Positions 9,152 through 17,266 of a stretch of 64,000 nt of DNA are shown in pieces (position 1 is the stretch's first letter; each line of letters opens with the position of its first letter). The DNA is taken from NCBI RefSeq assembly GCF_006227205.1, contig NZ_VCNG01000006.1, positions 248,001 through 312,000 of the forward strand, given 5' to 3'. The stretch is from Pseudomonas sp. ICMP22404. Its GTDB lineage: Bacteria; Pseudomonadota; Gammaproteobacteria; Pseudomonadales; Pseudomonadaceae. The notes under the pieces are model-generated. The model was not told the origin of the DNA and searched no databases. It worked only from the letters and a program-made list of their open reading frames with translations. The translations under genes were made by a program, and so were the position numbers.

Positions 9152-11620
9152 GTGCCGCAACACTCTCCCGATCTGCCTCCCGAATTGCTTCCCTTGGCGC
9201 AAATGCCGCTGCTCAAGCGTCTGGCTGCCCGCTTTTTCGGTCACGGCCTGACACGCCTGCGCGCCCAGCACAGGGCTTCCTGGCTGCACGGCCAGGCCGA
9301 TGGTTTTCGCAGCGGACATACCGCCGGTTTCGATTACGGCTTCAAAGAGGGCAAGGCCGAGGGCTTGGAAGAAGGGCGTCAGGTCCTGTTGATCCGCGAC
9401 TTCCGTAATACGGAACACCCGGCTCCCAAGGTCGATGACCTGCTGTTTGACGACTGGCGCCTGCCCTTGACCCCCGAACTCAAGAAACGCGTAAAGGCAG
9501 ATGTTGCCCGATTGCTGCCGGCCCATGCACAGCCCAGTGCAGCTCAATGGAAGATGATCTTCAGCGATACGCCTTCCACCTCGGTGGTTGCCGGCGCGGG
9601 TGCGGGCAAGTCCACGACCCTGGTGCTGCGCATCGTACTGCTATCCCAGTACCTGGGTTTCGAGCTGGATTCGATTACCGTGGTAACGTTCACCCGAGAG
9701 TCGCGCAAGGACTTCATCCAGAAGCTGGTCGAGGTGTTTGCCCTGTGGGGGCGAACGGTCAGCACCAAGGACGCTCGCGACCTGGTACGGACCTTTCATT
9801 CGCGCATCTTGCCCATGGTGCGCAGTTTGCCGGGATTCGAGCGGCTCCAGGCCTTTGAAACCCTGAGCCATCGCACGGGGCCGGGCGATGACGACGCCGA
9901 CGGCAACCCGTTCGACTTGCGCATCAACGAGGCTCAGCGCCAGCAGCTCAATGCCTGTTATCACCGCCTTTATCAACGCGACGAGCGCTTTCGGGAGCTG
10001 ATCAAACCGCTGTCCCGGCACGCTTTTCAGCTCAAGGCGCTGGAGCGTGATCACCCCGACGTGCAAAAGCGTATAGCCGTGACCGAGCTGGCTGCCCAGC
10101 GCGACGAAGAACTGTGTGATGCCATCGAGGACCTGTGGTTTCGTGCCGGGGCATGGCCCATCAAGGGCGTCGAGCCCAAGCGTCAGACGTTCGAGATCAA
10201 CGGTTCGACATTCCATTGTCATGGTTACATTCCATCCCTGGACGCCTGGGTCATGCTTGGATTCGATTCGCGGGAGGATGCCCGACTCAGTCGTCCAGGC
10301 GCGCGGCTGAGTCTCCGTGCGGAATGGGCGGTAAAGCGTACCCTGTTTCAAGCTTTTTGCCGTAAGCCATTGATTTGGATTGAAAGCTACGAATCCTCCA
10401 AGCGTTTGCTAGCCTCATTGGCGGGAGAAGCCAGCGCCGGGCCGGGCTTCGATTACAAGGTCAAGGGAGAGCTGAGTTCGGCGCCGCTGCTGGATTGTTT
10501 CGTCGCCGCTGCCGGTTTTATCGAGAACCTCGGCCTGGATGTCCCGGATGCCGTAGGGCGGATGTGTTTCGCCCAGGATGACCCTGATCGGTATTTTTTC
10601 GAGGCGTTGAGCCGCTATTGGCGGGCATTCGAAGACCATCTGCTCGACCAGTCGCCTCCCGTCATGACCTACAACCGCATGTTTGCGCTGTTCAGCGAGC
10701 ACTCCCCGGAAAACTTCAAGTTATTGGGCGATGCGCTTCTCAGGCCTATGTCGCACCTGATGATCGATGAATTTCAGGACGTTTCCCCGCAGATCGTTTC
10801 CTGGCTTCGCGCAAGCCTGCGAGAAGTGCGCCGCCGAGGGCCTGCCATGCACGTGGGACGTGGCGCCCAACATTCTTCATTGCTGTGTGTCGGCGACGAT
10901 TGGCAGTCGATCTATGGCTGGCGCGGCAGCTCACCGAGCTATTTCATGGGGTTCACGCAACAATTTCCGTCGCCGGCCAATACCCGAGTGATGCTCACCG
11001 ACAACTACCGCAGTCATCAGCACATCATTGACGCGGCTGAGCATATTGTCCGTGCGGCGGCTGCGATTCCTGGCAAAAAGGCCAAGGCCGGCGGTAAATC
11101 CACATTACTGAGCCCGGTCAACGTGCTGGATCGGGACGATGAAGGTTTGGCCCAGCGGTTGGATGAGCACTATCGCAAGGGTGATTCGATATTAATGTTG
11201 TATCGAAAAAGCAGCGATAAGTCATTGATAGAAAAGTATATTCAGCCAACAGTTAATGTGGATTCTAGCTTGCCTTATGACGCGAGGCGCCTGAGGCAGA
11301 TGACCTATCACAGCGCCAAGGGGCTCCAAGCCGATGCCGTGTTCCTGTTGGGCGACTGCCAGCATCTGACCCGTTCACCCTACAAGAATCAGGTCTATCG
11401 AATGGCTGGGCTGGGTCAGGACGGTGACGCCGAGCCGTACGACACGGCGCAAAGGGACGAGATCCTGCGCCTGGCCTACGTGGGCATCACCCGTGCGGTG
11501 CAGCATTGCTACTGGTACGTCGATGAGCCGGACAGCCAGGCCGCAAACGCGCCCAAGGCTTCGGACCGTATCGATAAAGGCAAACCGTTCTTCGCAGACC
11601 ATCGCCGCGCCCGGGGTTGA
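9152..11620 (+). CDS. UvrD/Rep-like superfamily I DNA helicase with N-terminal GxxxG helix
   Basis: The 822-residue protein starts at GTG 9152 (GGAG about 9 bases upstream). It carries the SF1A motifs in order: Walker A GAGAGKST with K153, DEFQD starting at D539 (motif II), GDDWQSIYGWRG (III), TDNYRSH (IV), YHSAKGLQADAVFLLGD (V) and LAYVGITRA (VI). It should therefore unwind DNA in repair or replication-fork processing. Residues 47-75 contain glycine at every fourth position (G47 to G75), a pattern typical of FliH-like helices and unusual in helicases. About 390 residues separate motifs I and II, more than in UvrD. The family is UvrD-like, but its exact pathway is not evident. The gene is flanked by REP elements on both sides. 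Confidence 0.88.
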   Translation: MPQHSPDLPPELLPLAQMPLLKRLAARFFGHGLTRLRAQHRASWLHGQADGFRSGHTAGFDYGFKEGKAEGLEEGRQVLLIRDFRNTEHPAPKVDDLLFDDWRLPLTPELKKRVKADVARLLPAHAQPSAAQWKMIFSDTPSTSVVAGAGAGKSTTLVLRIVLLSQYLGFELDSITVVTFTRESRKDFIQKLVEVFALWGRTVSTKDARDLVRTFHSRILPMVRSLPGFERLQAFETLSHRTGPGDDDADGNPFDLRINEAQRQQLNACYHRLYQRDERFRELIKPLSRHAFQLKALERDHPDVQKRIAVTELAAQRDEELCDAIEDLWFRAGAWPIKGVEPKRQTFEINGSTFHCHGYIPSLDAWVMLGFDSREDARLSRPGARLSLRAEWAVKRTLFQAFCRKPLIWIESYESSKRLLASLAGEASAGPGFDYKVKGELSSAPLLDCFVAAAGFIENLGLDVPDAVGRMCFAQDDPDRYFFEALSRYWRAFEDHLLDQSPPVMTYNRMFALFSEHSPENFKLLGDALLRPMSHLMIDEFQDVSPQIVSWLRASLREVRRRGPAMHVGRGAQHSSLLCVGDDWQSIYGWRGSSPSYFMGFTQQFPSPANTRVMLTDNYRSHQHIIDAAEHIVRAAAAIPGKKAKAGGKSTLLSPVNVLDRDDEGLAQRLDEHYRKGDSILMLYRKSSDKSLIEKYIQPTVNVDSSLPYDARRLRQMTYHSAKGLQADAVFLLGDCQHLTRSPYKNQVYRMAGLGQDGDAEPYDTAQRDEILRLAYVGITRAVQHCYWYVDEPDSQAANAPKASDRIDKGKPFFADHRRARG

Positions 11621-11657
11621 GTGGGCTGGACCGGACTGGTGGTTGCCTGGAAGATCG

Positions 11658-11757
11658 CCATCGCGAGCAGGCTCGCTCCCACAAGGTCCCGGGGATGGCT
11701 TCAGTCAGTGTGTTCACCCAACCCCCTGTGGGAGCGAGCCTGCTCGCGATAGCGGCG
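11658..11757. repeat. REPIN (inverted REP pair) after the helicase gene
   Basis: CCATCGCGAGCAGGCTCGCT and its inverse, TGTGGGAGCGAGCCTGCTCG, face each other across about 45 bases. This is the same REP family as the array at 8584. Confidence 0.88.
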
Positions 11758-11792
11758 GGACGGCTAGCCACATATTTAGAAACAGCGCCCAC

Positions 11793-11821
11793 AAAAAAGC
11801 CCACGTAATGTGGGCTTTTTT
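11793..11821. terminator. Bidirectional Rho-independent terminator
   Basis: AAAAAAGCCCAC and GTGGGCTTTTTT form a perfect 12-bp inverted repeat around a GTAAT loop. GC-rich stem plus T-runs on both strands fit termination of both the rightward helicase gene and the leftward DUF1652-like gene, whose stop is just 3 bases away. Confidence 0.93.
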
Positions 11822-11823
11822 GC

Positions 11824-12102
11824 TCAGGAGGCGAACCGCCTCAAACCAACCGGTGGTACGAAGGCTTCCAGCTCGGCTTCCACCGCTTCGATTATTCGTT
11901 CCACGTCAGGGGCGTTCATCACGGTCGCGCAGGGGATGCCCGCAATCGCGATCATGGTTTCACCGCTGGCGCGATCGAACAACCGGGCGACCATGCTGCC
12001 CGGCGCATCCATACTGGCCTCGAAGCCCATTGGATGGAAATGCCAGCGCATCAGCTGGCAAGCGTTGGGAAACGTAACCTTGCTGAACGATCCTTTATTC
12101 AT
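11824..12102 (-). CDS. DUF1652-like small protein
   Basis: The 92-residue product (start MNKGSFSKVTFPNACQLM) has the pattern I associate with the Pseudomonas DUF1652 family: an N-terminal helix, then a two-stranded segment around 'MVARLFDRASGE', a 'IAGIPCATVMNAPDVERII' segment and an acidic final helix. AGAAGG lies upstream of the ATG. The function of the family is unknown. It is convergent with the helicase gene and shares the terminator at 11793. Confidence 0.7.
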   Translation of the reverse strand: MNKGSFSKVTFPNACQLMRWHFHPMGFEASMDAPGSMVARLFDRASGETMIAIAGIPCATVMNAPDVERIIEAVEAELEAFVPPVGLRRFAS

Positions 12103-12294
12103 CTGTTGCCCACCTTCTTCATCAAGCGCTTCCGTTTGCTCTTGTCAGGAAGGAAGAGCCATCATGGCTCTACCAGTGAGAACTAAAAATAGCATTGGAT
12201 AATGAAAGTCATGTGGCTTTTTTCAGTCCGTTTTGCGATTGGTTCACTTTTTTTGATCTGGATCATGACTTAAAGGTCAGGGCTCAGAATGCCA

Positions 12295-13770
12295 TCACCC
12301 TTTGCCGGGCGCCGCCTGGGAATCCTTCAGCGGCTCTGGCGCGCGATATTGCAGGGCGATAAGCAGTGCTAAAACCACCATGGACAGGGCGACGACAAAG
12401 GTGAAATGCAGGCCATTTGCGACCTCCTCGGGGCTGGCGGCGGAAACGCCACTCGCCGGTAACGCTGAGGCGAATATCGCACCGAGCACCGCCGCGCCGG
12501 TAAAGAAGCCCAGGTTGCGCGACAGGTTGAGCAACCCGGCAATGACGCCGCGCTTCTGCGCAGGTATATCCGCCATCACGGCGGTGTTGTTGGCGGTCTG
12601 AAACAGCGCGTAGCCCAAGGTGGTGACCACGATGGCCATGATGTAGCCAGCCATGCCCAGCGCAGGTGGCACCAGTGTCAGCATCAAGCAGCCGAGTCCC
12701 ATGGTCGCCAACCCGACGAGCCGCATGGGCCGCACGCCGAACCGATCCGTGAGGCGCCCGGCAGGCACGCCGGTCAACGCAGCAACGCAGGGACCCACGG
12801 CCAACACCAATCCTACCAATGCGGTCGGCAGTCCAAGGCTGATGGACAAGTAGAAAGGCCCTACCAGCAGCGTCGCCATCATGACCGTCGCGACCAACGC
12901 ACTCGTTGCCAGGCCTGACACCAGCAGCCGGTCACGGAACAATGCCAGGGGGATCAACGGCGACGTTACCCGGCGCTGGGCCATAACAAACAACCCGCCG
13001 CCAAGGATCGCCACCAGCAGCAAGGCGAGATTGAGTCCACCAAAATGGCCGCGTCCCAGGGTCATGGCCAGTGCATAAGCGCCCAGCGCCGTCGCCAGCA
13101 GCACTGTGCCCGGGATATCGAAGCCGGGTCTTGCAGCACTCGTCTGCGGGCGATGGGTGGGCAAGGAATGCCAGGCCAACAGCCACGTCAGGAGCCCGAG
13201 GGGGACGTTGATCAGAAAGATGGCGTGCCAGCCAAAGGCGCTGACCAGCGTACCGCCGAGCGAAGGACCAAGGGCGGTGCCCACCGCTGACAGCGTGGCC
13301 AGCAAGCCCATGGCGCGACCGGTTCGGTCCTTGTCGACCGTTTCACCGACCAGGGCCAGGGTCAGGGTCATCATGACCGCCGCTCCCAGGCCTTGCAGCG
13401 TCCGGCCTGCGATCAATAGCCCAAGGGAAGGGGCGAGTCCGCAGAGGACGGACGCCAGGGTGAACAGCAGAATCCCAGCCAATAGCAGTTGCCGGCGTCC
13501 CAGCAGATCACCCAGGCGCCCGACGCTGACAATCAGCGTGGAGATCGCCAGCAGATAAGCCAGCACCACCCATTGGACTGCCTGGAAAGAGGCGCCGAAC
13601 GCTTCGGCCAAGGCGGGCAGGCCGACTGTGGCGACGCTGGTGCCCAGCGAGGCGAGCAAGGTTGCCAGGGCAAGGCTGGTCAACGCCAGCGCGACGAGGA
13701 GGTTTGGGGAGCGCCGGGAATGTCCGGCGGTGTATGGACTGGTTTCATGCTGTTCTCCGGAGCGGTTCAC
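12295..13770 (-). CDS. MFS drug exporter, DHA2 (EmrB/QacA) type; start uncertain
   Basis: The product is an inner-membrane transporter of about 490 residues with 14 hydrophobic segments. It has the MFS motif A loop GRLGDLLGRRQ after helix 2 and 'GRTLQGLGAAVMM' near helix 4, consistent with proton-driven export of toxic compounds. The start is ambiguous: the only well-placed Shine-Dalgarno (CCGGAG) precedes an ATG at 13748 that is in a different frame and stops after 22 codons. In-frame options are GTG 13770 (used here) or ATG 13833, neither with a ribosome binding site. A small frameshift in the first 60 bases is possible. A LysR gene is divergent and is the likely regulator. Confidence 0.8.
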   Translation of the reverse strand: MNRSGEQHETSPYTAGHSRRSPNLLVALALTSLALATLLASLGTSVATVGLPALAEAFGASFQAVQWVVLAYLLAISTLIVSVGRLGDLLGRRQLLLAGILLFTLASVLCGLAPSLGLLIAGRTLQGLGAAVMMTLTLALVGETVDKDRTGRAMGLLATLSAVGTALGPSLGGTLVSAFGWHAIFLINVPLGLLTWLLAWHSLPTHRPQTSAARPGFDIPGTVLLATALGAYALAMTLGRGHFGGLNLALLLVAILGGGLFVMAQRRVTSPLIPLALFRDRLLVSGLATSALVATVMMATLLVGPFYLSISLGLPTALVGLVLAVGPCVAALTGVPAGRLTDRFGVRPMRLVGLATMGLGCLMLTLVPPALGMAGYIMAIVVTTLGYALFQTANNTAVMADIPAQKRGVIAGLLNLSRNLGFFTGAAVLGAIFASALPASGVSAASPEEVANGLHFTFVVALSMVVLALLIALQYRAPEPLKDSQAAPGKG

Positions 13771-13877
13771 AAAAACTGGACTGTCAGAACAGTACGCCCG
13801 GGCATAACATGGCGGAAGACGCAGCATTTGCACTTTATAGCTGCATGCGACGCCATCTATGAGCCCGAGGCCTGACC

Positions 13878-14792
13878 ATGTCCATTCCCGACCTCAACCT
13901 GTTGATCACCCTTGACGTGCTGTTGGCAGAAGGCAGCGTTGCCCGAGCGGCCCAACGGCTGCGGCTCAGTCCTTCGGCGATGAGCCGGGCGTTGGCGCGA
14001 TTGCGCGATACCACCGGTGACCCGCTGTTAGTGCGGGCCGGGCGAGGGCTGGTGGCCACGCCCCGTGCCTTGGAACTGCGCGAGCAGGTCAGTCAACTGG
14101 TGCAGGATGCCCAGACAGTACTGCGCCCGGTCGAGGCCCCGGACCTGCGGCGGTTGAATCGGACCTTTACGCTGCGCACCCGGGAAGGGTTCGTGGAAAA
14201 CTTCGGGATCGACCTGATTACCCGCATCGGCGAGGAGGCCCCCGGTGTCCGAATGCGCTTCGTGGACAAGGCTGACAAGAGCAGTACGGCACTGCGCGAG
14301 GGGACCGTGGACCTGGAAACCGCCGTCGTGGACAAGGACACCCGACCGGAGCTACGCACCCAGGCATTGTTTGTCGACCGACTTATCGGCGTGGTACGCC
14401 TGGGGCATCCGCTGAGCCAGGCCGAGGTTACCGCCGCTGCTTATGCCGAGGGCGGGCATATCGCTGTCGCCTTGCGCGACCTCGACCACGGCCCCATCGA
14501 TCGGGCATTGGAGCCCTTGAACCTGACGCGAGAGATCATCACCACCGTCCCCGGTTTTTCCACGGCGTTGGGGCTCGCGCGGTCCAGTGACCTGATCGCC
14601 AGTGTGCCCGAACGCTATACCACCCGCCTGCGCGCCGGCCTGCACAGCTTTGCGCTGCCGTTCCCGGTGCCGATATTCACGATTGCCATGCTCTGGCATC
14701 CACGAATGGATGCCGATCCGGTACACCGCTGGCTGCGAGGTTGTTTGCGTGAGGTTTGCGCGCGCAACACTGGGGAGCAAATAGGCCACTAA
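13878..14792 (+). CDS. LysR-family transcriptional regulator
   Basis: The 304-residue protein begins MSIPDLNLLITLDVLLAEGS with GAGG 8 bases before the ATG. The HTH (SVARAAQRLRLSPSAMSRAL, residues about 20-40) is followed by a LysR substrate-binding domain in the NodD/SyrM-like or PnbR-like branch (typical 'DLNLL..LDVLL' start). It is divergent from the MFS exporter gene and most likely controls it in response to an exported aromatic or drug-like compound. The effector is inference. Confidence 0.9.
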   Translation: MSIPDLNLLITLDVLLAEGSVARAAQRLRLSPSAMSRALARLRDTTGDPLLVRAGRGLVATPRALELREQVSQLVQDAQTVLRPVEAPDLRRLNRTFTLRTREGFVENFGIDLITRIGEEAPGVRMRFVDKADKSSTALREGTVDLETAVVDKDTRPELRTQALFVDRLIGVVRLGHPLSQAEVTAAAYAEGGHIAVALRDLDHGPIDRALEPLNLTREIITTVPGFSTALGLARSSDLIASVPERYTTRLRAGLHSFALPFPVPIFTIAMLWHPRMDADPVHRWLRGCLREVCARNTGEQIGH

Positions 14793-15037
14793 TTCATATT
14801 AATTAATAGCACTTCACTGGCACTTAGTTGCTGAAAGTGTGCTGCTCGACATAGGGCGATATTTAATATTTAAATAGGGTTTTGTCCGACAATTCTTGAT
14901 CCTGAGGCTGTGCTGCCTGTATTAACGGGGCGGGCGCCTAGTGCCCCGCGTGTCGTCAGAGTTGTTGTTCATATGCGTCGAAAAAATTGCTAGACGTTTG
15001 ATTTCGAATTGTGTCAGTTTTCTTGCGTCCTCAATTG

Positions 15038-15061
15038 GGCGAGTGATAGGACGATCTCGCC
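15038..15061 (+). promoter_or_regulatory. Possible upstream Rsm hairpin in the aprA leader
   Basis: GGCGAG and CTCGCC form a perfect 6-bp stem whose loop presents AGGACG, the exposed-GGA geometry preferred by RsmA/RsmE. Only the GGA and its 3' half match the linear consensus. It lies about 50 bases before the stronger site at 15099. It matters only if the transcript starts upstream of it. Confidence 0.35.
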
Positions 15062-15098
15062 AGAGATTGTCTGTCTGACAAAAACTGTTCCATTGCAA

Positions 15099-15108
15099 AC
15101 AAGGAAGT
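15099..15108 (+). promoter_or_regulatory. Predicted RsmA/RsmE binding site over the aprA ribosome binding site
   Basis: ACAAGGAAGT matches the (A/U)CANGGANG(U/A) consensus at all ten positions and covers the aprA Shine-Dalgarno AAGGAAG. In P. protegens CHA0, aprA is a known target of Gac/Rsm translational control, so this is probably the repressor site that links protease production to GacS/GacA. Confidence 0.75.
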
Positions 15109-15114
15109 GTGTTT

Positions 15115-16572
15115 ATGTCGAAAGTCAAAAGCAGCACTATTGATTCTGCCGAACAACTCTTCTGGGCACCGCAATCATTGGCCGCGCCCAGTAATGCATT
15201 CAACCAGATCAATAGTTTCAGCCATCAATACGACCGTGGCGGCAATCTCACCGTCAATGGCAAACCGTCGTACTCAGTGGACGAGGCGGCTACTCAATTG
15301 CTGCGGGACGGCGCGGCCTATCAGGACAAGGACGGCAGCGGCAAGATCGAGCTGACCTATACCTTTCTCACCTCCGCGTCCTCCAGCACCATGAACAAGC
15401 ACGGAATCAGTGGTTTCAGCCAGTTCAGTGCCCAGCAGAAGGGCCAGGCTGCGTTGGCCATGCAATCCTGGGCGGACGTGGCCAATGTCACCTTTACCGA
15501 GAAGAGCAGCGGTGGCGACGGGCACATGACCTTCGGCAACTACAGCGGCGGCCAGGACGGCGCAGCGGCGTTCGCCTACCTGCCGGGCACCGGCGCCGGG
15601 TATGACGGGACATCCTGGTACCTGATCAATAGCAGCTATACCCAGAACAAGAACCCGGACCTGAACAACTATGGCCGGCAGACGCTGACCCACGAAATCG
15701 GCCACACCCTGGGCCTGGCGCACCCTGGCGACTACAACGCCGGCGAAGGCAGCCCGACCTACGATGACGCCACGTACGGCCAGGACACCCGTGGCTACAG
15801 CGTCATGAGCTACTGGAGCGAAAGCAATACCGACCAGAACTTCAGCAAGGGCGGAGTGGAAGCCTACTCTTCGGGCCCGTTGATGGACGACATCGCGGCG
15901 ATCCAGAAGCTCTACGGTGCCAACATGAGCACCCGTACCGGTGACACCACCTACGGCTTCAATTCCAACGCCGGCCGCGACTTCCTCAGTGCGTCCTCCT
16001 CGTCGGACAAGGTGGTGTTCTCGGTATGGGATGCGGGCGGTCGCGATACCCTGGACTTCTCCGGTTTCACCCAGAACCAGAAAATAAACCTCAATGATGC
16101 CTCGTTCTCCGACGTTGGCGGCATGGTGGGCAACGTATCCATCGCCCAGGGCGCCACCATCGAAAATGCCATCGGCGGCTCGGGCAGCGATCTGCTGATC
16201 GGCAACGAAGTGGCCAACGAGCTCAAGGGGGGAGCCGGCAATGACATCCTCTGGGGCGGCGGCGGTGCGGACAAGCTGTCGGGCGGTTCGGGTGCGGACA
16301 CGTTCGTGTTCGCCGCGAGCTCCGACTCTCGGCCGGGTGCCACGGACCAGATCCTCGATTTCGTCAGCGGCCTGGACAAGATCGACCTGACCGGTATCAC
16401 CAACGGTGCGGGCCTGCACTTCGTTAACGCGTTCACCGGCGCGGCGGGTGATGCGGTGCTGTCGACATCGGGTGGCAACAGCCTGCTGTCGGTGGACTTC
16501 TCCGGGCATGGCATGGCCGATTTCCTGGTCAGTACCGTCGGCCAGGCAGCGATTTCGGACATCGTGGCCTGA
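15115..16572 (+). CDS. aprA: Alkaline metalloprotease AprA (serralysin)
   Basis: The 485-residue secreted protease belongs to the M10B serralysins. The zinc site [11 protein letters not shown] supplies H193, H197 and H203, and the Met-turn SVMSYW follows. C-terminal RTX nonapeptides ([20 protein letters not shown], about residues 370-390) bind calcium, and the protein ends with a hydrophobic 'DIVA', the type I secretion signal. There is no Sec signal peptide, only a short N-terminal propeptide. I use ATG 15115 (AAGGAAG 7 bases upstream) rather than GTG 15109. The inhibitor and AprDEF exporter genes follow directly. It degrades extracellular proteins, and aprA homologues cause milk spoilage and antagonism of insects and nematodes. 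Confidence 0.97.
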   Translation: MSKVKSSTIDSAEQLFWAPQSLAAPSNAFNQINSFSHQYDRGGNLTVNGKPSYSVDEAATQLLRDGAAYQDKDGSGKIELTYTFLTSASSSTMNKHGISGFSQFSAQQKGQAALAMQSWADVANVTFTEKSSGGDGHMTFGNYSGGQDGAAAFAYLPGTGAGYDGTSWYLINSSYTQNKNPDLNNYGRQTLTHEIGHTLGLAHPGDYNAGEGSPTYDDATYGQDTRGYSVMSYWSESNTDQNFSKGGVEAYSSGPLMDDIAAIQKLYGANMSTRTGDTTYGFNSNAGRDFLSASSSSDKVVFSVWDAGGRDTLDFSGFTQNQKINLNDASFSDVGGMVGNVSIAQGATIENAIGGSGSDLLIGNEVANELKGGAGNDILWGGGGADKLSGGSGADTFVFAASSDSRPGATDQILDFVSGLDKIDLTGITNGAGLHFVNAFTGAAGDAVLSTSGGNSLLSVDFSGHGMADFLVSTVGQAAISDIVA

Positions 16573-16627
16573 ACCACCCCGCAGGGGCTGGAGAAGCCTG
16601 GGATCTTCATTCGAGGCTCAAATGAGC

Positions 16628-16662
16628 AAAAAGATCGCAGGCTTCGCCAGCTCCTACGGGAG
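16628..16662. repeat. Single intergenic REP-like element between aprA and aprI
   Basis: AAAGATCGCAGGCTTCGCCA followed by GCTCCTACGGG resembles the common Pseudomonas 'GTAGGAGCTGCCGAAGGCTGCGATC' element. A reading frame runs through it into the inhibitor gene, which argues for a downstream start for that gene. Confidence 0.6.
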
Positions 16663-16672
16663 CTCCGTTGGA

Positions 16673-17119
16673 ATGGACAAGATGGAAAAAAATTTTACGC
16701 CCTGTAGCTTCTCGGCAATCGCCTGGTTACTCGCTACGTTGATGCTGTTTTCTGGAGAAGTCGCCATGGCGCGCAGCCTGTTGTTAGCAGAACCCTCTCA
16801 ATTGGCCGGTCAGTGGCGGGCCGTTTTGGCAGGCCCCCAGGACAATGCGCAAACCCAGGCATTGCAGGACAAGCCGTCGAATATCTGCATCATCGAACTC
16901 AAAGCGGACCAGACCGTAGGTGGGCAAACCGATTGCCTGGGCCATTGGCTCGGGGATGAGCCGGTTCATTGGTTTCCGGAACCCGATGGTCTTTCGCTGC
17001 TTGGCAAACAAGAGGCCAGAGTTCATCTGGGACTACGCCAGGGCCATTCTTATCAAGTCAATTTGAAGTCAGGACTGAGCGTTACGCTCGAGCGCAATAT
17101 CCAAGAGAACGCTCGCTAA
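16673..17119 (+). CDS. aprI: Periplasmic protease inhibitor (Inh/AprI)
   Basis: A product of about 148 residues has a signal peptide (MEKNFTPCSFSAIAWLLATL, then cleavage near AMA-RS) and a mature domain of about 115 residues. Two cysteines (CIIEL and DCLGHW) fit the conserved disulfide of the Inh beta-barrel. It binds serralysin in the periplasm and protects the cell from protease that reaches the wrong compartment. The start may be ATG 16673 or 16682; longer frames begin inside a REP-like element or within aprA and are unlikely. It lies between aprA and aprD, as in other fluorescens-group loci. Confidence 0.85.
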   Translation: MDKMEKNFTPCSFSAIAWLLATLMLFSGEVAMARSLLLAEPSQLAGQWRAVLAGPQDNAQTQALQDKPSNICIIELKADQTVGGQTDCLGHWLGDEPVHWFPEPDGLSLLGKQEARVHLGLRQGHSYQVNLKSGLSVTLERNIQENAR

Positions 17120-17256
17120 CGTATGTGTACGGCCTGAGCCTGTTTACCAATAATCCGCGCGTTTGTTCCATCAAGCGTGCACTTTGGTGTGCTCAGGTTC
17201 AATTATTAAAAGATTGGCAAGTTTAAGTGTTTGCCAACTCTGTGGCGAAGCCAATA

Positions 17257-17266
17257 GCAGGGAAGA
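17257..17266 (+). promoter_or_regulatory. Near-consensus Rsm motif on the aprD ribosome binding site
   Basis: GCAGGGAAGA differs from the Rsm consensus only at the first base and includes the aprD Shine-Dalgarno (GGGAAG). This would let the exporter be co-regulated with its substrate. Confidence 0.35.

Larger units (their letters stand above)
14793..15114. other. aprA upstream/leader region
   Basis: This 322-base stretch between the LysR gene and aprA is AT-rich at its left end, with TTAATTAAT-like segments that could hold the aprA promoter. I cannot place a -35/-10 pair with confidence. It contains a GGGGC/GCCCC stem near 14927-14947 and, close to the gene, two GGA-containing elements that look like Rsm sites (listed separately). 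No open frame here has support. Confidence 0.5.

Noticed and set aside
14818..14832. Sigma54-like element TGGCAC-N4-TTGCT upstream of aprA
   Set aside because: The distance between the GG and GC elements is one base too short for a functional -24/-12 promoter.
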